This document shows, one piece after another, positions 49,340-61,990 of a stretch of 64,000 bases of DNA. Below the pieces are notes generated by a model. That model was not told the DNA's origin. It ran no database searches and saw only the letters and a list, made by a program, of their open reading frames with translations. The stretch's first letter is position 1. Each line of letters begins with the position of its first letter. This DNA is from Rutidosis leptorrhynchoides (Eukaryota; Streptophyta; Magnoliopsida; Asterales; Asteraceae), in contig NC_092335.1 of NCBI RefSeq assembly GCF_046630445.1, positions 311,846,501 through 311,910,500 on the forward strand, written 5' to 3'. The position numbers and the translations under genes are program-made.

Positions 49340-51466
49340 AGAGATATATAAATTCACAAGTAATATGTAACATTCTTCGAATCTGATTCAGCAAATCATC
49401 CATTATACTCCCTACTTTCACAACAATATACAATCTTTTATAGAAATCAAAACAACCATACTCATTCAAAATTTAATTACATATTCTGATTTTGAAATCT
49501 CAAAATTCAACTTGAGATATGACCAAAATCATCACTCTTAGATCCTAACATCTTTCACAAGCTATATTTTGACTTCAAAACTGTGTTAGAACATCAAATG
49601 TATGTTAACGATTACAATCTGTGTTCAAACCCTTCAAAAATTTCTGAAGACACTTTGAATGATGAGCAATCGAGATGATGATCCAACCACATGTTACCCA
49701 CAGTTATGTACCCGAAAAACTCTTGAAACCAAATAAAAGTTTAAACAACGTATCCGCGTCAGATTCTTTGGCATTTATTAGCAAAAATAACTTTGCGACT
49801 CCTATTCAAAGTAGCCAGTTTTGTCACAGCTCCAGCAAGTCAACTTCAACTTTTCAGTCAGACTAACCTTATTATAACCTTGAGATATACACCTTCGTTA
49901 CCAGGGAACCTTTTACATTCCACCACATTATTAGCAGATATACCAACAACTTCATTACCCTTTGACTTTAGCCTCTCCAAAAAGTCATTATAATTATTCA
50001 TTGAAACTCCATCATTTACTCATTCGCATCTTGTAATGAGAATTGCCATACGAATCATTGGGAATTAGCAATCAGTATTTTGAAATCTCGCAAGATGTTT
50101 ACGCCAACACTTATATGTGTATATATAACGTCTATCTTCTGGACTTAATTTGAATGTGAAGTTTCTGAAAAACACTCCGAACTACGAATTGGTTCTCTGA
50201 AAATGGAAAAAAAATGCTGATGAAGCAGCAAAAACTATAAACGACTTTAAATGGTAAAAGCTGGATGATAATGATGAAGTGTGTTGGCAAAGCACAGAAA
50301 AAGAGAAGTTTTGGAACTGGAAAATGGATTGAGCAAAGTAGGAAGGAGGCTGTGGACAAATTACAAAGACTGAACCTGGCTTCAAAGGATCCAAATGATT
50401 CAGTACCTGCTGAAGTCATTAACGAATACCTTGCTCCTGACTCTAAACCCCTGCGGACAATATTCTTCATCATCCTCTGATATTAGAAATTCTAAAATAT
50501 CATCATATCTTTCATTATAAATATCCTCCATATTTCTTAAGATATTTTCTTAATTTTTCTTATTTGAAATCATTTACCTCTTCGCGCTATTTGTATTACA
50601 TCATAAAAGAAACTATTTTAGTTTCAAAATTCTGAAACATTCAAGTTTAAAATAGGAATATTTTGAAGTAATGTTGGGAACTGAAGCATGAATTAGTATA
50701 ATATAATGACACTTGATCAATGTGATTATATTACAGTAAGTCATGCTGAGTTTCTAAATGGAACGTGATGATTCACAGATCATAACATTATCATGTGCCA
50801 TGTTATACGACTCTTGTATTCTATTTAACCTCTAAAATATCAAGAAAATATTTCTTGATGATTCGGCCTTTTCCAAGGTATTCTAGTAATTTGACAAGTC
50901 AAGATCGTGCCATCACAATTTCCTTCCTAGAACATTAACAATGTTCATTCTGAAATTCATATCTGTGAATTCTGGACCATTACAAGCGATGCTTAATCGC
51001 AAGAAGAAGAAACGAAAGGACAAAACTCCGAAATAGAAATTGGGGTATAAATTGCAGCAAATAAAAGAGAGCATTAACTGTGAATGATAATGATTATAGA
51101 AGACAGAAGCAGAGACTTTGAAATATAAGGGAACATATAAAGTCCAACGACAAACCAGAAATTATAAACCATATATAACGATGCATATAAAGACACGGGA
51201 GAACTAGAAACACTATAAACCCAAGAGTATAGTAGAAGTAAATAGATTCTTCCGGCGGTAGATGAAAAAGAAGAATGACCGATATGAAAGTTAGAAGTAT
51301 ATCGAGAATCAGAACTGGATGGAGCATATTGATGAATACTTTAAAATATGAGTTGAGGGAGAAAGAATAGAAGGTGATGAAACATGACTAGGAACTTAGA
51401 AATCAACAGAGTTAACTCACACAATGGCGGAACAATGAATCAAACCCTCTAGTGAATAGGTTAAGT

Positions 51467-51960
51467 TTTTTTTTTTTTTGATTAATTTAGTCAAACCACA
51501 ACTAAATCAAGTGTGATTAGATCAACACCTAGAGCTATTATTCACCACCTGGGTGATTTGGACTGAGAGAGAATCGGAGGAGCTCACTAGATCTGAGTGT
51601 GTGTAACAAATGAGAGGCTTAACCTAAAATGAAGAACATAAGACTTTATATACCCCGGCTGTTGACTCACCCATACGATTTATTCATCACACGTACGAGT
51701 TGGCTTCATCAGCCGTACCGGTGATCACTCACTCGTGTCTTCTCATTTAGGTTGTAATTGTGACTTAGCTCAGCATCAACCGTGCATATGAGCCTGTCAG
51801 CCGTACTAGTGAGGCTTCACTCGTACGTCTGACTAAGTCTAATATAGTCAAACATCTAAATCTCGTTCCTGCAGTTCCTGTAACCACATACAAACACGGA
51901 TAGGAAAATAACGAGCAATCATGGTAGCCTGTAAACTGTTGTACCTGCAATGGACGTGGG
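51467..51960 (-). other. Minus-strand promoter-like block ending in poly(A)
   Basis: On the minus strand, CGTACGAGTGA / GCCGTAC-type repeats (51680-51830) lie upstream of a TATA box (+ strand TTTATATA, 51654-51661), then about 175 nt of leader-like sequence, and a 13-nt A run (+ strand T run, 51467-51479). I find no target duplication. It may be an LTR fragment or a retroposed transcript lodged in element B. Confidence 0.4.
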
Positions 51961-52371
51961 TAGATGTCTAAGGACTTGCATAAAATGCATCAACAGAAGG
52001 TGTGAGTTGTAAGGAAACGAAGGAGGTGAATTTATAAGAAAATCTTCGACAGAACAATTAAAATGGACGATCGCATTTAAAGCGGATCCTAATTCCCTTG
52101 ATTACCGGAGAGTCAAATCTTATTAAGAAGATTTTCTTCAAATCCCTTGAAATCTGGGAATCAATCATATCTACGTCAAATGATAAGATGAATCTACACT
52201 TACTCATTTCACTCTTCTATGTTAGCTTCATTCATACTCTTCATATAAATGGATTGTTTATCCAAATTATTCGCTGATGATAAAACTCTAATTTTTAGCC
52301 CGTATGCATCATGAAAACATACTTATTATCATTCACGACCTTTCCACTCAAATTTCGGGACAATATTTCTT

Positions 52372-52385
52372 TAACGGGTAGGTAC
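52372..52385 (+). other. Polypurine-tract position of element B
   Basis: TAACGGGTAGGTAC directly abuts the 3' LTR. It is less purine-rich than usual tracts, but equals the left half of the internal hairpins at 37452 and 49323. Confidence 0.55.
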
Positions 52386-54081
52386 TGTGACAACCCGGAA
52401 ATTTCCAACCAAATTTAAACTTTAATCTTTATATGTTTCCGACACGATAAGCAATATTTGTTAAGTTAAATTTCAAGAATTTTAAACTATGTTCATACAT
52501 TCATTCAACCTCGACCAAGTTCCAACGATTCACGAACCATTAAACGAATATGATTATATATGTATATGTGTATATATATTATAACTTGAAACGTAAACAA
52601 AATATTAGATTAAATACTTTATATGATTGTATCTGTTTCAAAATATTTATCAATGAAATTAGAAGATAAGATCAAATGATTGAATTATCAGATATATTGA
52701 ATTATGATTACAAGTCTCTGTTGAAAGGCCCGCGTTGATTTGAGAAATCTTTCCATTTTACCAATATTTAGAAAATGGTAAAGTGATTTATAAATAAGAA
52801 CAAATTGTCAATCATTGAGAACTAGACAAAGGATAGTGGAAGATTGAATCTCATAAAGACTCGATTGATCTATTTAGTTTCAAACGTACAAAAACGTTTT
52901 CAGTTTAAAAAGAACTTTATTATTAAAATGTATATAACTTTTATAAATATCTAGAACCACTTTTGACAACTCATTACTTAACTAGTATGATAAAGATAAC
53001 GATATTTATATTTTATTTTATTAAATATATATAACGATTTAAATTAATATTATATATATTTATACGCTTATTATACGTATATAGTTTTATACTTTTACTA
53101 TACTTAAACTTTACCTTTACTTTATTTTTACTTTACTTTAACTTTAATAATTCACTTTAATAATTCATACTTTAATAATTCACTTTAATAATTCATACCT
53201 TAATAATTCACTTTAATAATTCATACTTTAATAATTCACTTTAATAATTCATACTTTAATAATTCACTTTAATAATTCATACTTTAATAATTCATTTTAA
53301 TAATTCAAAAATCTATTATAAATAGAATTCAATAGGTTTCATTATTTCATATAAACTTGAAAATATTTTTCTCTAAACTCTCTCAATCGATTTACATATA
53401 TATATTTACTCTGTATTATTTCAAGATATTATTAGTATACATAAAATATTACGACGGAGTGCTGTCCGAGTGATTTCGAAATTGTTTTTCGAGTAGGATA
53501 GGATTAAGGAAATTATGGGTTATAGCTATGGAGGTGATTGAGTATGGTTCATGGGTATGCTCGTGAGGTCAATATAGTGTTTATCATTTCCGTTGCGTCT
53601 ACGTACCTTTCCTGAAATATTGAATCTCAATATTGATACGTGAGTACTCATAATTTAACTTTTACATACTAATAGTGTATCCCTGACTAGTGCTCGAGTA
53701 TTTAGGATTATGCATGCTTGTACTTTTGATATTGCCCTTAGACAGGTTAGGTTGAATCTTGAATTAGTTACACTTGCGGTTGAGATAAGGTATAAGATAT
53801 GCATGTCCTTGGAAAGCTAGCGAATAATTACGGACTTTTCCTTTAGATATCGAATGGTTTCGATGAACGGATTAGAAGTTATAATCAATTGAATTTTCTA
53901 TATTTTTATTAAAAATGATTATTATTATCGTCGTTTTTATCGTCGTTCTAGTTTTATCTTATTATTATCATTATTATTATCTTTATCAATAAAATGGATT
54001 TATCATTAAAAATTGTTATTTTTTTATTATTACTATCGTTATTATCGTTAAAGTTATAATTAATATTATTATTATTATCCA

Positions 54082-54154
<73 letters not shown>

Positions 54155-56177
54155 TCATTATTAATATATATATCATTATTTAAAAATGGTTATTGTTATT
54201 GTTATTATTATTATTACTATATTATCATTAAGATAATTATTAGTATTATCGTTAATAATGTTATAGTAACTATCATTATTAATATTAGAGTAATTAAAAC
54301 AAATATTTGTAACACCTAATTATTTTGATTACTATTATTATCATTATTATGAACACGATATAAAAGACGATTAAAAGCTATTAAATGAAATGATTAGGAA
54401 ATAATGAGTAAGAGTATCATGATGAAATTAAAATATTATAAGATATTGATTTAGATAAAATTATCGTTCTTATTATTTTTATCATTACTATTATTATTAA
54501 AAATATCGTTAGTATTAAAACTATCATTTTAACAAAAATTATCATTTTAATAGAAATGTCATTGTTACTTTAAAATATCATTATTATTATTATTTTAAAA
54601 AGAATTATTATTTTAAAGATAATATTAAAAATTATCGTAAATATTAAAGTTATCATAATTAGAATTATCGTTTTATCATAATGTCATCTTAGTAATTATA
54701 AATATTGATATTTTTATAATAATAATTATTATTAAAAAATAATACAACTTTTACTTACTATCATTATAGATATTATTTTATCAAATAAATATGTGATACA
54801 AACATATTTTACTACGTGTAATAACTTACTTTAATAATACCTATCATATTATCTTTATGATATTGAATGAACCCTATAAAGTTTATTACTTAATATATAT
54901 AAAAGTATATTATATTATATAAATTTAATATAAAATTTTATTTATTAATAAATAAATTATATTATTTACTCTAATAAATCTTTTAAAAATATTTAAAAAT
55001 ATAAAACGACGATATTTAAACTATATATTAATCATGTATAGATTTTTGGAAATTATTTTGAGTCAAATTTACTTTTGTTGACTTTTTCATATTAGTCTCG
55101 AGCATTAGGATTGTGGTACACTATGACTTGGCCTAATTTGTTAGACAAATATTGACCAACACATAATTATATATAATTAATTTAGGTTCGTGAATCCGAG
55201 GCCAACCTTGCACTTGTTCAATGACGTTATATGTATTTTTACTACGAAATACAGTATGTGAGTTCATTTGCTCCCTTTTACTCTTTACGTTTTTGGGCTG
55301 AGAATACATGCAAATGCTTTATTAACTGTTTTACAATATTTATATGCGTGAGTTTCATTAATCCCTTTTTAAATGCTTTTGCAATATATATTTTTGGGAC
55401 TGAGAATACATGCGATGTTTTTATAACTGTTTTACGAAATAGACACAAGTAATTGAACTACATTATATGGTTGAATGATCGAAATCGAATATGCCCCTTT
55501 TTATTAAAGTCTGGTAATCTAAGAATTAGGGAACAGACACCCTAATTGACGCGAATCCTAAAGATAGATCTATTGGGCCTAACAAACCCCATCCAAAGTA
55601 CCGGATGCTTTAGTACTTCGAAATTTATATCATGTCCGAAGGAGGATCCCGGAATGATAGGGGATATTCTTATATGTATCTAGTTAATGTCGGTTACCAG
55701 GTGTTCACCATATGAATGATTATTTTTGTCTCTATGCATGGGACGTATATTTATGAGAACTGGAAATGAAATTCTTGTGGTCTATTAAAATGATGGAAAT
55801 AAATGATTATGATAAACTAATGAACTCACCAACCTTTTGGTTGACACTTTAAAGCATGTTTATTCTCAGGTGTTAAAGAAATCTTCCGCTGTGCATTTGC
55901 TCATTTTAAAGATATTACTTGGAGTCTTTCATAGCATATTTCGAAGAACGTTGCATTCGAGTCATTGAGTTCATCAAAGATTATTATTAAATCAATTTAT
56001 AGTTGGATAGTGGATATTATGAAATGGTATGCATGCCTGTAAATTTTCGATGTAAAGAAATTTTGTCTTTTAAAAACGAATGCAATGTTTGTAAAATGTA
56101 TCATATAGAGGTCAAATACCTCGCAATGTAATCAATTATTGTGAATCGTTTATAATGTATATGAACGGGTCATTTCA
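52386..56177 (+). repeat. 3' LTR of element B
   Basis: 3792 bp. It is nearly identical to 43439-47214, differing by scattered substitutions and by units in the tandem array (53138-53309) and the TTA run (54070-54135). It is followed by the duplication ATATG (56178-56182). Confidence 0.92.
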
Positions 56178-56182
56178 ATATG

Positions 56183-57523
56183 TTACTTAATAATAATACT
56201 TAGTTTGATAATAATCTAATATTAGTAATAATAATAATACTAATATTAATCAACATTGTAACTAGGGTTATTATAACAATAATAAATGATAACTAATACT
56301 TACATTAGTAATAATAACATCAATAAATAATATTCGTAATACATTGGTACTAATAATAATTATAATACCAATGTTAATTATAATTCTAATAATAAACATG
56401 AAAATAATAACAATAATAATAATAATAATGAAAATGATAAAAATTATAATACTAAATAAAAAAAAAACAACTACCTAATAAGCCCTTCATGAAAAGAAAT
56501 GCCCAAAGCCGGGCTCGAACCCGTGACCTCTCGCACACCTGACACTCCCCCTAACCAGTTGAGCTGCTGCTCGTTTTCTGATTAATTTCGAAACCATTTT
56601 CCTATAACCCGTAACATTAATTATCCCTAATCCTTCCTTCTTCAAAATTTAGAAATCGACCAGGAGGAATAAACAAACCTTTGAATTGCTTACTAAACGA
56701 ATTGTGTTCTTTAATTGAAATGAAAACAACTTGTAATTGTGAATTAAATTAACAGACACAAAAATTTTAAAACAGACAGAACTGTTTCGCAAAAAAAAAT
56801 ATGATGAACTCCATATTTGATTTTAAATTTGAGATCGTTTTAGAACAAATTTATAACATGAAATAGGTAGTAAAACGTTCTTAGAAACTTTATGGATCCT
56901 TAATTGATCCTAAAACATCGAATTGAAATCGAATTTAGTGATGAACAAAAAGGTTGACTTTTGAAATATAAAGTTTGACTCAGAAATTCGAGTTCGATAT
57001 TAATAATTAGCATTTGAAACTTTGTAGACAGCTTTAATGAGATATTCCTAACAAGACTGCAATTCCACATTTTGAAAATTTATTTGAAATCGTGGTTTTG
57101 ACAAAAACAATAAGAACAGAGGTACGCGAGTAAAAAAAAATATTTCTGTTTATTTTACAGATAAAATCCAACACTTTTTGTTTATAATTGATATTTGAAG
57201 ATGAATATTTTCTAACAGCTCATGTATTGATCGATTATATATGGGATTAGTGTATCGACATCTTACACAGTCAAAGAAAAAAAAAATTATAATAAAGTGG
57301 AAAGGGATGTTAAACAAATTTTGGTTGTATTGTGAATTGGATTGTGAAATGTAACAAGATTAAAGGCAGAAACAAAAATCAATCACAGTTGATGGATACC
57401 CTAAATGAATTTGTACGATATAAACTTTATATAATTTATCTAATTAATTAATAATTAATAATTATATTAATAATATTAATTATTATTTTACTAGTACAAA
57501 TAAATAATAAAGATATAACAAAT

Positions 57524-57584
<61 letters not shown>

Positions 57585-57847
57585 ATTATATATATATATA
57601 TAATATTAAAATAACTATATAATGATATTATTATTAAAATTAATATTTAATACTAATAATAAAAGTAATATTAATAATATAACAATTTCATATAACAAAT
57701 TTCATATAATAACTTTTAATGCTACTAATACTAATAGTAATAATAATATAACAACTATAGTTAAACTTGTAATATATTAATATTACAATTTATTAATTAT
57801 GTAATATTATATTATATAATATCATTTATTTAATATTTATATATTAT
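56183..57847 (-). repeat. Family C LTR, second part
   Basis: This continues 42075-43438 after element B. It has TAA-rich sequence, the tRNA-like patch (56511-56565), about 900 bp with no recognisable feature, then AT-rich DNA with a (TA)n array (57528-57582). It stops at 57848, where the Athila-like LTR begins; the outer LTR end is not in the window. Confidence 0.65.
56505..56580 (-). repeat. tRNA-derived (SINE-like) segment
   Basis: On the minus strand a good A box (CAGCTCAACTGGTTAG, 56551-56566) is followed by a good B box (GGTTCGAGCCC, 56511-56521) at tRNA-like spacing, and the T-arm CGGGTTCGAGCCCGG can pair. The acceptor ends do not pair, so it is not a tRNA gene. It is the counterpart of 12770-12840 at the same LTR position. 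Confidence 0.6.
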
Positions 57848-58316
57848 TGATAGTGCTCCAAATGAACATATATTTAGTAGCAATATCCTTCCGATATATA
57901 AAGTTTTCAGTTGCAATTGTTCTATTTTCAAGTACTATTCGTTTAAATAAATAAGTGCGAAGACAAAAGGCGAAAACGAAGATTTGAAGATAAAAACGTC
58001 CAAAAAGCTCAAATGTACAAGATACAATCCAAGTGGTTCAATTTAATGATGAGAAACGTTTAAAAATTACAAGAGTACAAGTTACAAAACGTAAAGTACA
58101 CGATATAAAATAGTACGCAAGGACGTTCGAAAATTCGGAACCAGGACATGAGTCAACTCTCAACGCGCGACGCAACGGGGCAAAAATTACAAGTCAACTA
58201 TTCACATAAATAAAATATAATATATAAATAATTCTTAAAAATTATATATATATTATATTATTATTTAATAACGTCGACAAGCAAAGATCCAAAATGATGT
58301 GAGCTAGAAAATCAAA

Positions 58317-58365
58317 CTCCGCGACTCGCGGAGTTTGAAGGCTTAAAATGCCGCGACTCGCGGAG
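58317..58365. repeat. Pair of CTCCGCGACTCGCGGAG palindromes upstream of TATA
   Basis: Copies at 58317-58333 and 58351-58365, palindromic except at the centre, in GC-rich contrast to the AT-rich LTR. The TATA box begins 20 bp downstream. Confidence 0.8.
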
Positions 58366-58385
58366 CTGCAAAATTCAGAAATGGC

Positions 58386-58394
58386 CTATAAAAG
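58386..58394 (+). promoter_or_regulatory. LTR TATA box
   Basis: CTATAAAAG in GGCCTATAAAAGCTCGAG, the strongest TATA consensus in this LTR, just downstream of the palindrome pair. Confidence 0.65.
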
Positions 58395-58457
58395 CTCGAG
58401 CATTCTGTCGATATTTTTACACAATAATAATAATACTATGTAAGATATAATAAATAA

Positions 58458-58532
<75 letters not shown>

Positions 58533-59741
58533 TAGGGTAGTTTTATATTAGATTAGTTCGGGTTATGTAAAGGTTATTTTACGGGTTTTTGAAGTCGAAA
58601 TTCTGTCCGTGTAACACTACCCGATAAATACTCAATGTAAGTTATGTTCTCCTTTTTAAATTAATGTCTCGTACTTAAGTTATTATTATGCTTATTTGAG
58701 CCAAAGTAATCATGATGTTGGACTAAATATTAAAGACGGGGTAATTGGGGTTTGGACAAAAGAACGACACTTGTGGAAATTAGACTATGGGATATTAATG
58801 GGCTTTATATTTGTTTAACTATATGATAGTTTGTTAATTTTAATATAAAGATTTACAATTGGACGTCCCTATAAATAACCATATACACTCGATCGGACAC
58901 GATGGGCGGGGAATTTATATGTACGAATAATAGTTCATTTAACCGGACACGGGAATGGATTAATAGTCACTAGAATTATTAAAACAGGGGTGAAATTATG
59001 TACAAGGACACTTGGCATAATTGATAACAAAGTATTAAAACCTTGGGTTACACGCAGTCGATAACCTGGTGTAATTACTAAACAAAGTATTAAAACCTTG
59101 TTACAGTTTAAGTCCCCAATTAGTTGAAATATTTGACTTCGGGTATAAGGATAATTTGACGAGGACACTCGCACTTTATATCTATGACTGATGGACGGTT
59201 ATGGACAAAAACCAGACGGACATATTAAATAATCCAGGACAAAGGACAATTAACCCATGGGCATAAAACTAAAATCAACACATCAAACATCATGATTACG
59301 GAAGTTTAAATAAGCATAATTATTTTATTTTATATTTCATCGCACCTTTAATTATTCGTCATTTATATTTTTTGTTATTTATTTTATTTTCTTAATTAAA
59401 TTTACTTTACGCTTCGCTTAAAATAAAAAATCGACAAATCAGTCATTAAACGGTAAACCCCCCTTTTATATATTATTATTATATATATATTTATATATTT
59501 TTGTACAAATGTAATTATATAAAAATATAGTGTAACCGTCTCCCTGTGGAACGAACCGGACTTACTAAAAACTACACTACTGTACGATTAGGTACACTGC
59601 CTATAAGTGTTGTAGCAAGGTTTAGATATATCCATTCTATAAATAAATAAATATCTTGTGTAAAATTGTATCGTATTTAATAGTATTTCCTTGTAAAAAT
59701 AAAGCTATTTCATATACACCTCTACGCACATCAAGTATTTT

Positions 59742-59760
59742 TGGCGCCGCTGCCGGGGAA
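59742..59760 (+). other. Primer-binding site of the Athila-like element
   Basis: TGGCGCCGCTGCCGGGGAA, the usual Athila/Tat primer site form, eight bases after the LTR end. Confidence 0.85.
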
Positions 59761-59859
59761 ATCGGCGAAACGCTATATTTTTAATTTATTTTTGTATAAA
59801 TATATTTATATATATTTTTAGAAAAACAATATAAAATTAAAAAAAAAACGTTTTTCAAC

Positions 59860-59909
59860 CTCCGCGACTCGCGGAGATTTTCTGGAACGGGACATCGCGA
59901 CTCGCGGAG
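59860..59909. repeat. Second pair of CGCGACTCGCGG palindromes, in the leader
   Basis: Copies at 59860-59876 and 59895-59909, with nearly the same spacing as the LTR pair. This module recurs 100 bp after the primer-binding site. 59910-60847 is an AT-rich leader with no gene. Confidence 0.8.
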
Positions 59910-60847
59910 CCGCCCTGTCAGGCCACAAAGAAACCCTAAAAAGCATTAATTACGGGGTATTATTAATTATTATTTTTATTTAACCCTAATTACTTTATTA
60001 TAATTATTTAGTTTAAGTTTTTAAATTAATTAGTTATAATTAATTATATTTAGTTTTAATATATAAAAAATTAATACTTTTATAAAATATAAAAATAATA
60101 TTTTTTTATAAAAATAAGTAATTTTATCACTTTTTATAATTTGTATCCTTTTATTTAGTGTAATCGTAATATTTTGTATATTTTTCGTTCGCAATTAGTT
60201 TTAAAATTAGTTTTTCCGTAGTTATTTTATATGTATAGATTCTTAGGCTTTGTCGTAAAATCCCTTAAGTGCTTTTTCTTTAGATTAAGATTTAGGCGCT
60301 TTGGAATTTTGCGACGCCGTTTTTCGCTTTAGTTTTAAATAGATTTTAGTGCCTTTAAGTAATTGCCGTTTTCTGAATAAAATTGCATTTACCTTTAGAC
60401 CTTTAGGCGCAACTTTTTAGATATAATTTTTAGACTTTTAAGTTTCGACGTTTTTCTTTCTTATTTTTATTTTTTGACGTTTTTCGACGCGTATTCTTTT
60501 TCTTTCTTATTTCTCGACGATCTAGTTTTTAGGACTTAGAATTTTCTCTATTTCTTCTCTATAATTTCTTTAAAATTTCAACGAAAAATTATTTTAAGCG
60601 GTTAAATTGATAGACATCCAAATTTTCTGCTTCGTAGTAATAGTTGGATTTGTTAGTGGCTGAGTTGTGAGCTTCCGATTTAAAGGGTTTTGGCTCCCTG
60701 TTGCATCTATTGGCTATTCGAAACGTGGGCAAAAGCAGAAAAGTCTATTAATTTGATAACTTATATAATTTTTTTATTTTTTTTATAACTAATAGGATAA
60801 TTAGTAAATGCACCACATTGTAGCTAAAATTTGGTTAAAAACGCGTT

Positions 60848-61990
60848 ATGGAAAATCTCGAAAATATCTTAGAAACTCTTTATGACATCCGAAATCAATT
60901 TCATCAATACTCTCAAACAGGTGTGGATGACAATTCATTCGGTCAATCTTGGATCACGAATGATGAAACAATAACTGGTTGTGAAATATGTAGAGATTAT
61001 CACTCAACATGGGAATGTCATTATTACGTTCCTATGGAAAATTATGCACCCATGGAACCTGAATGGAACGATTATGAGGAATACAATTCTAATTGGGATT
61101 ATTCACAAGAATATATCCAAACTCAACAACCAGAAGACGAGGAAAATTATGTGCCTGAAAATTCTTTAGATTATATGAAAATCAAACTCGAAGAACTTGA
61201 TGCCCAAAATGAACAAATGAGAGAGTTTGTAAATCGGCAAGCTGAAACCCTATCAGATTACACACCTGTTGATCTGAGGAGTATTGTGCAAGAAAATTTT
61301 ATATCATCGAATTTTGATGAATTCGAGAGCTCCGAAATCACCAACTATCCCGATGATACTTTTTATTCAGCTTTACCAATTTCACAACATATCGACACAT
61401 TAGCCTCTACCGAAGAAATTATCGATCAATCAATGAATGAAGAAGAAGTAAGGGTGACAAATTGGTACTCTTAGGAAAACGATAACGTTGAAAATTTTAC
61501 CCTCGAGACCAAAGTAGTGGGACCGATAAGTACCGTTAATGAAGAAGAATCTACTTCGATCCCGAAATTCACCATTCCACAACCTTCCAACCCAATATTC
61601 TCAATAGACGAGTCATCCATCGAAGATGAACGACGACCTGTAATAGATATTGACACCTCGAATTTCACCCAATTGGGTAATAAAGGTGAAACCTTTGATC
61701 CTGAGAATGAACGGAAGGAAATGTTAGGAATTGTCCACCCTATAGTATGTATGTCGGTGTATAACGATCCATTTGACCAAGAACCAGAAAAGAGACATTT
61801 CCATTTACTAAAAGCTACACTTAAAAAAGAATTAAGTAGTGATGATCGGGTGGTTCTAAACTTTAAACCCATTAATATATTATACACCACCCGAGATGTA
61901 AATAACTGGCTCACTATTCTAATTCGTGGAACTTATTCTACCGACTTCACATGTCGTCAGCTAAGTGTGGGGAAGTCTAACCCCACTTAA
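60848..61990 (+). pseudogene. Gag-related ORF with Athila-type zinc knuckle, one stop
   Basis: A 380-codon frame is broken once, by TAG at 61472-61474. Residues 45-57 (CEICRDYHSTWEC) fit the CX2CX3HX4C knuckle found after the capsid domain in Athila-type Gag. The capsid domain itself is absent: the protein starts only 44 residues before the knuckle. The remainder is acidic, with a short coiled-coil (LDYMKIKLEELDAQNEQMRE, about 108-127) and, after the stop, a Ser/Glu/Pro-rich region and a more structured end (VVLNFKPINILYTTRDVNNW). The protein might bind RNA and ride on an autonomous partner's particles; that is inference. Confidence 0.65.

Larger units (their letters stand above)
57848..59733 (+). 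repeat. 5' LTR of the Athila-like element
   Basis: 1886 bp, TGATAGTGCTCC...CACATCA. It holds two copies of a CGCGACTCGCG palindrome upstream of a TATA box (58386-58394), a (TA)n array (58466-58529), and a 20-bp direct repeat (ACAAAGTATTAAAACCTTG, near 59028 and 59082). The sequence around 58550-59300 is transcribed-leader-like and non-coding. Confidence 0.85.

Noticed and set aside
56505..56580. Functional tRNA gene
   Set aside because: The A and B boxes are good, but the acceptor stem does not pair and no anticodon arm can be closed with confidence.
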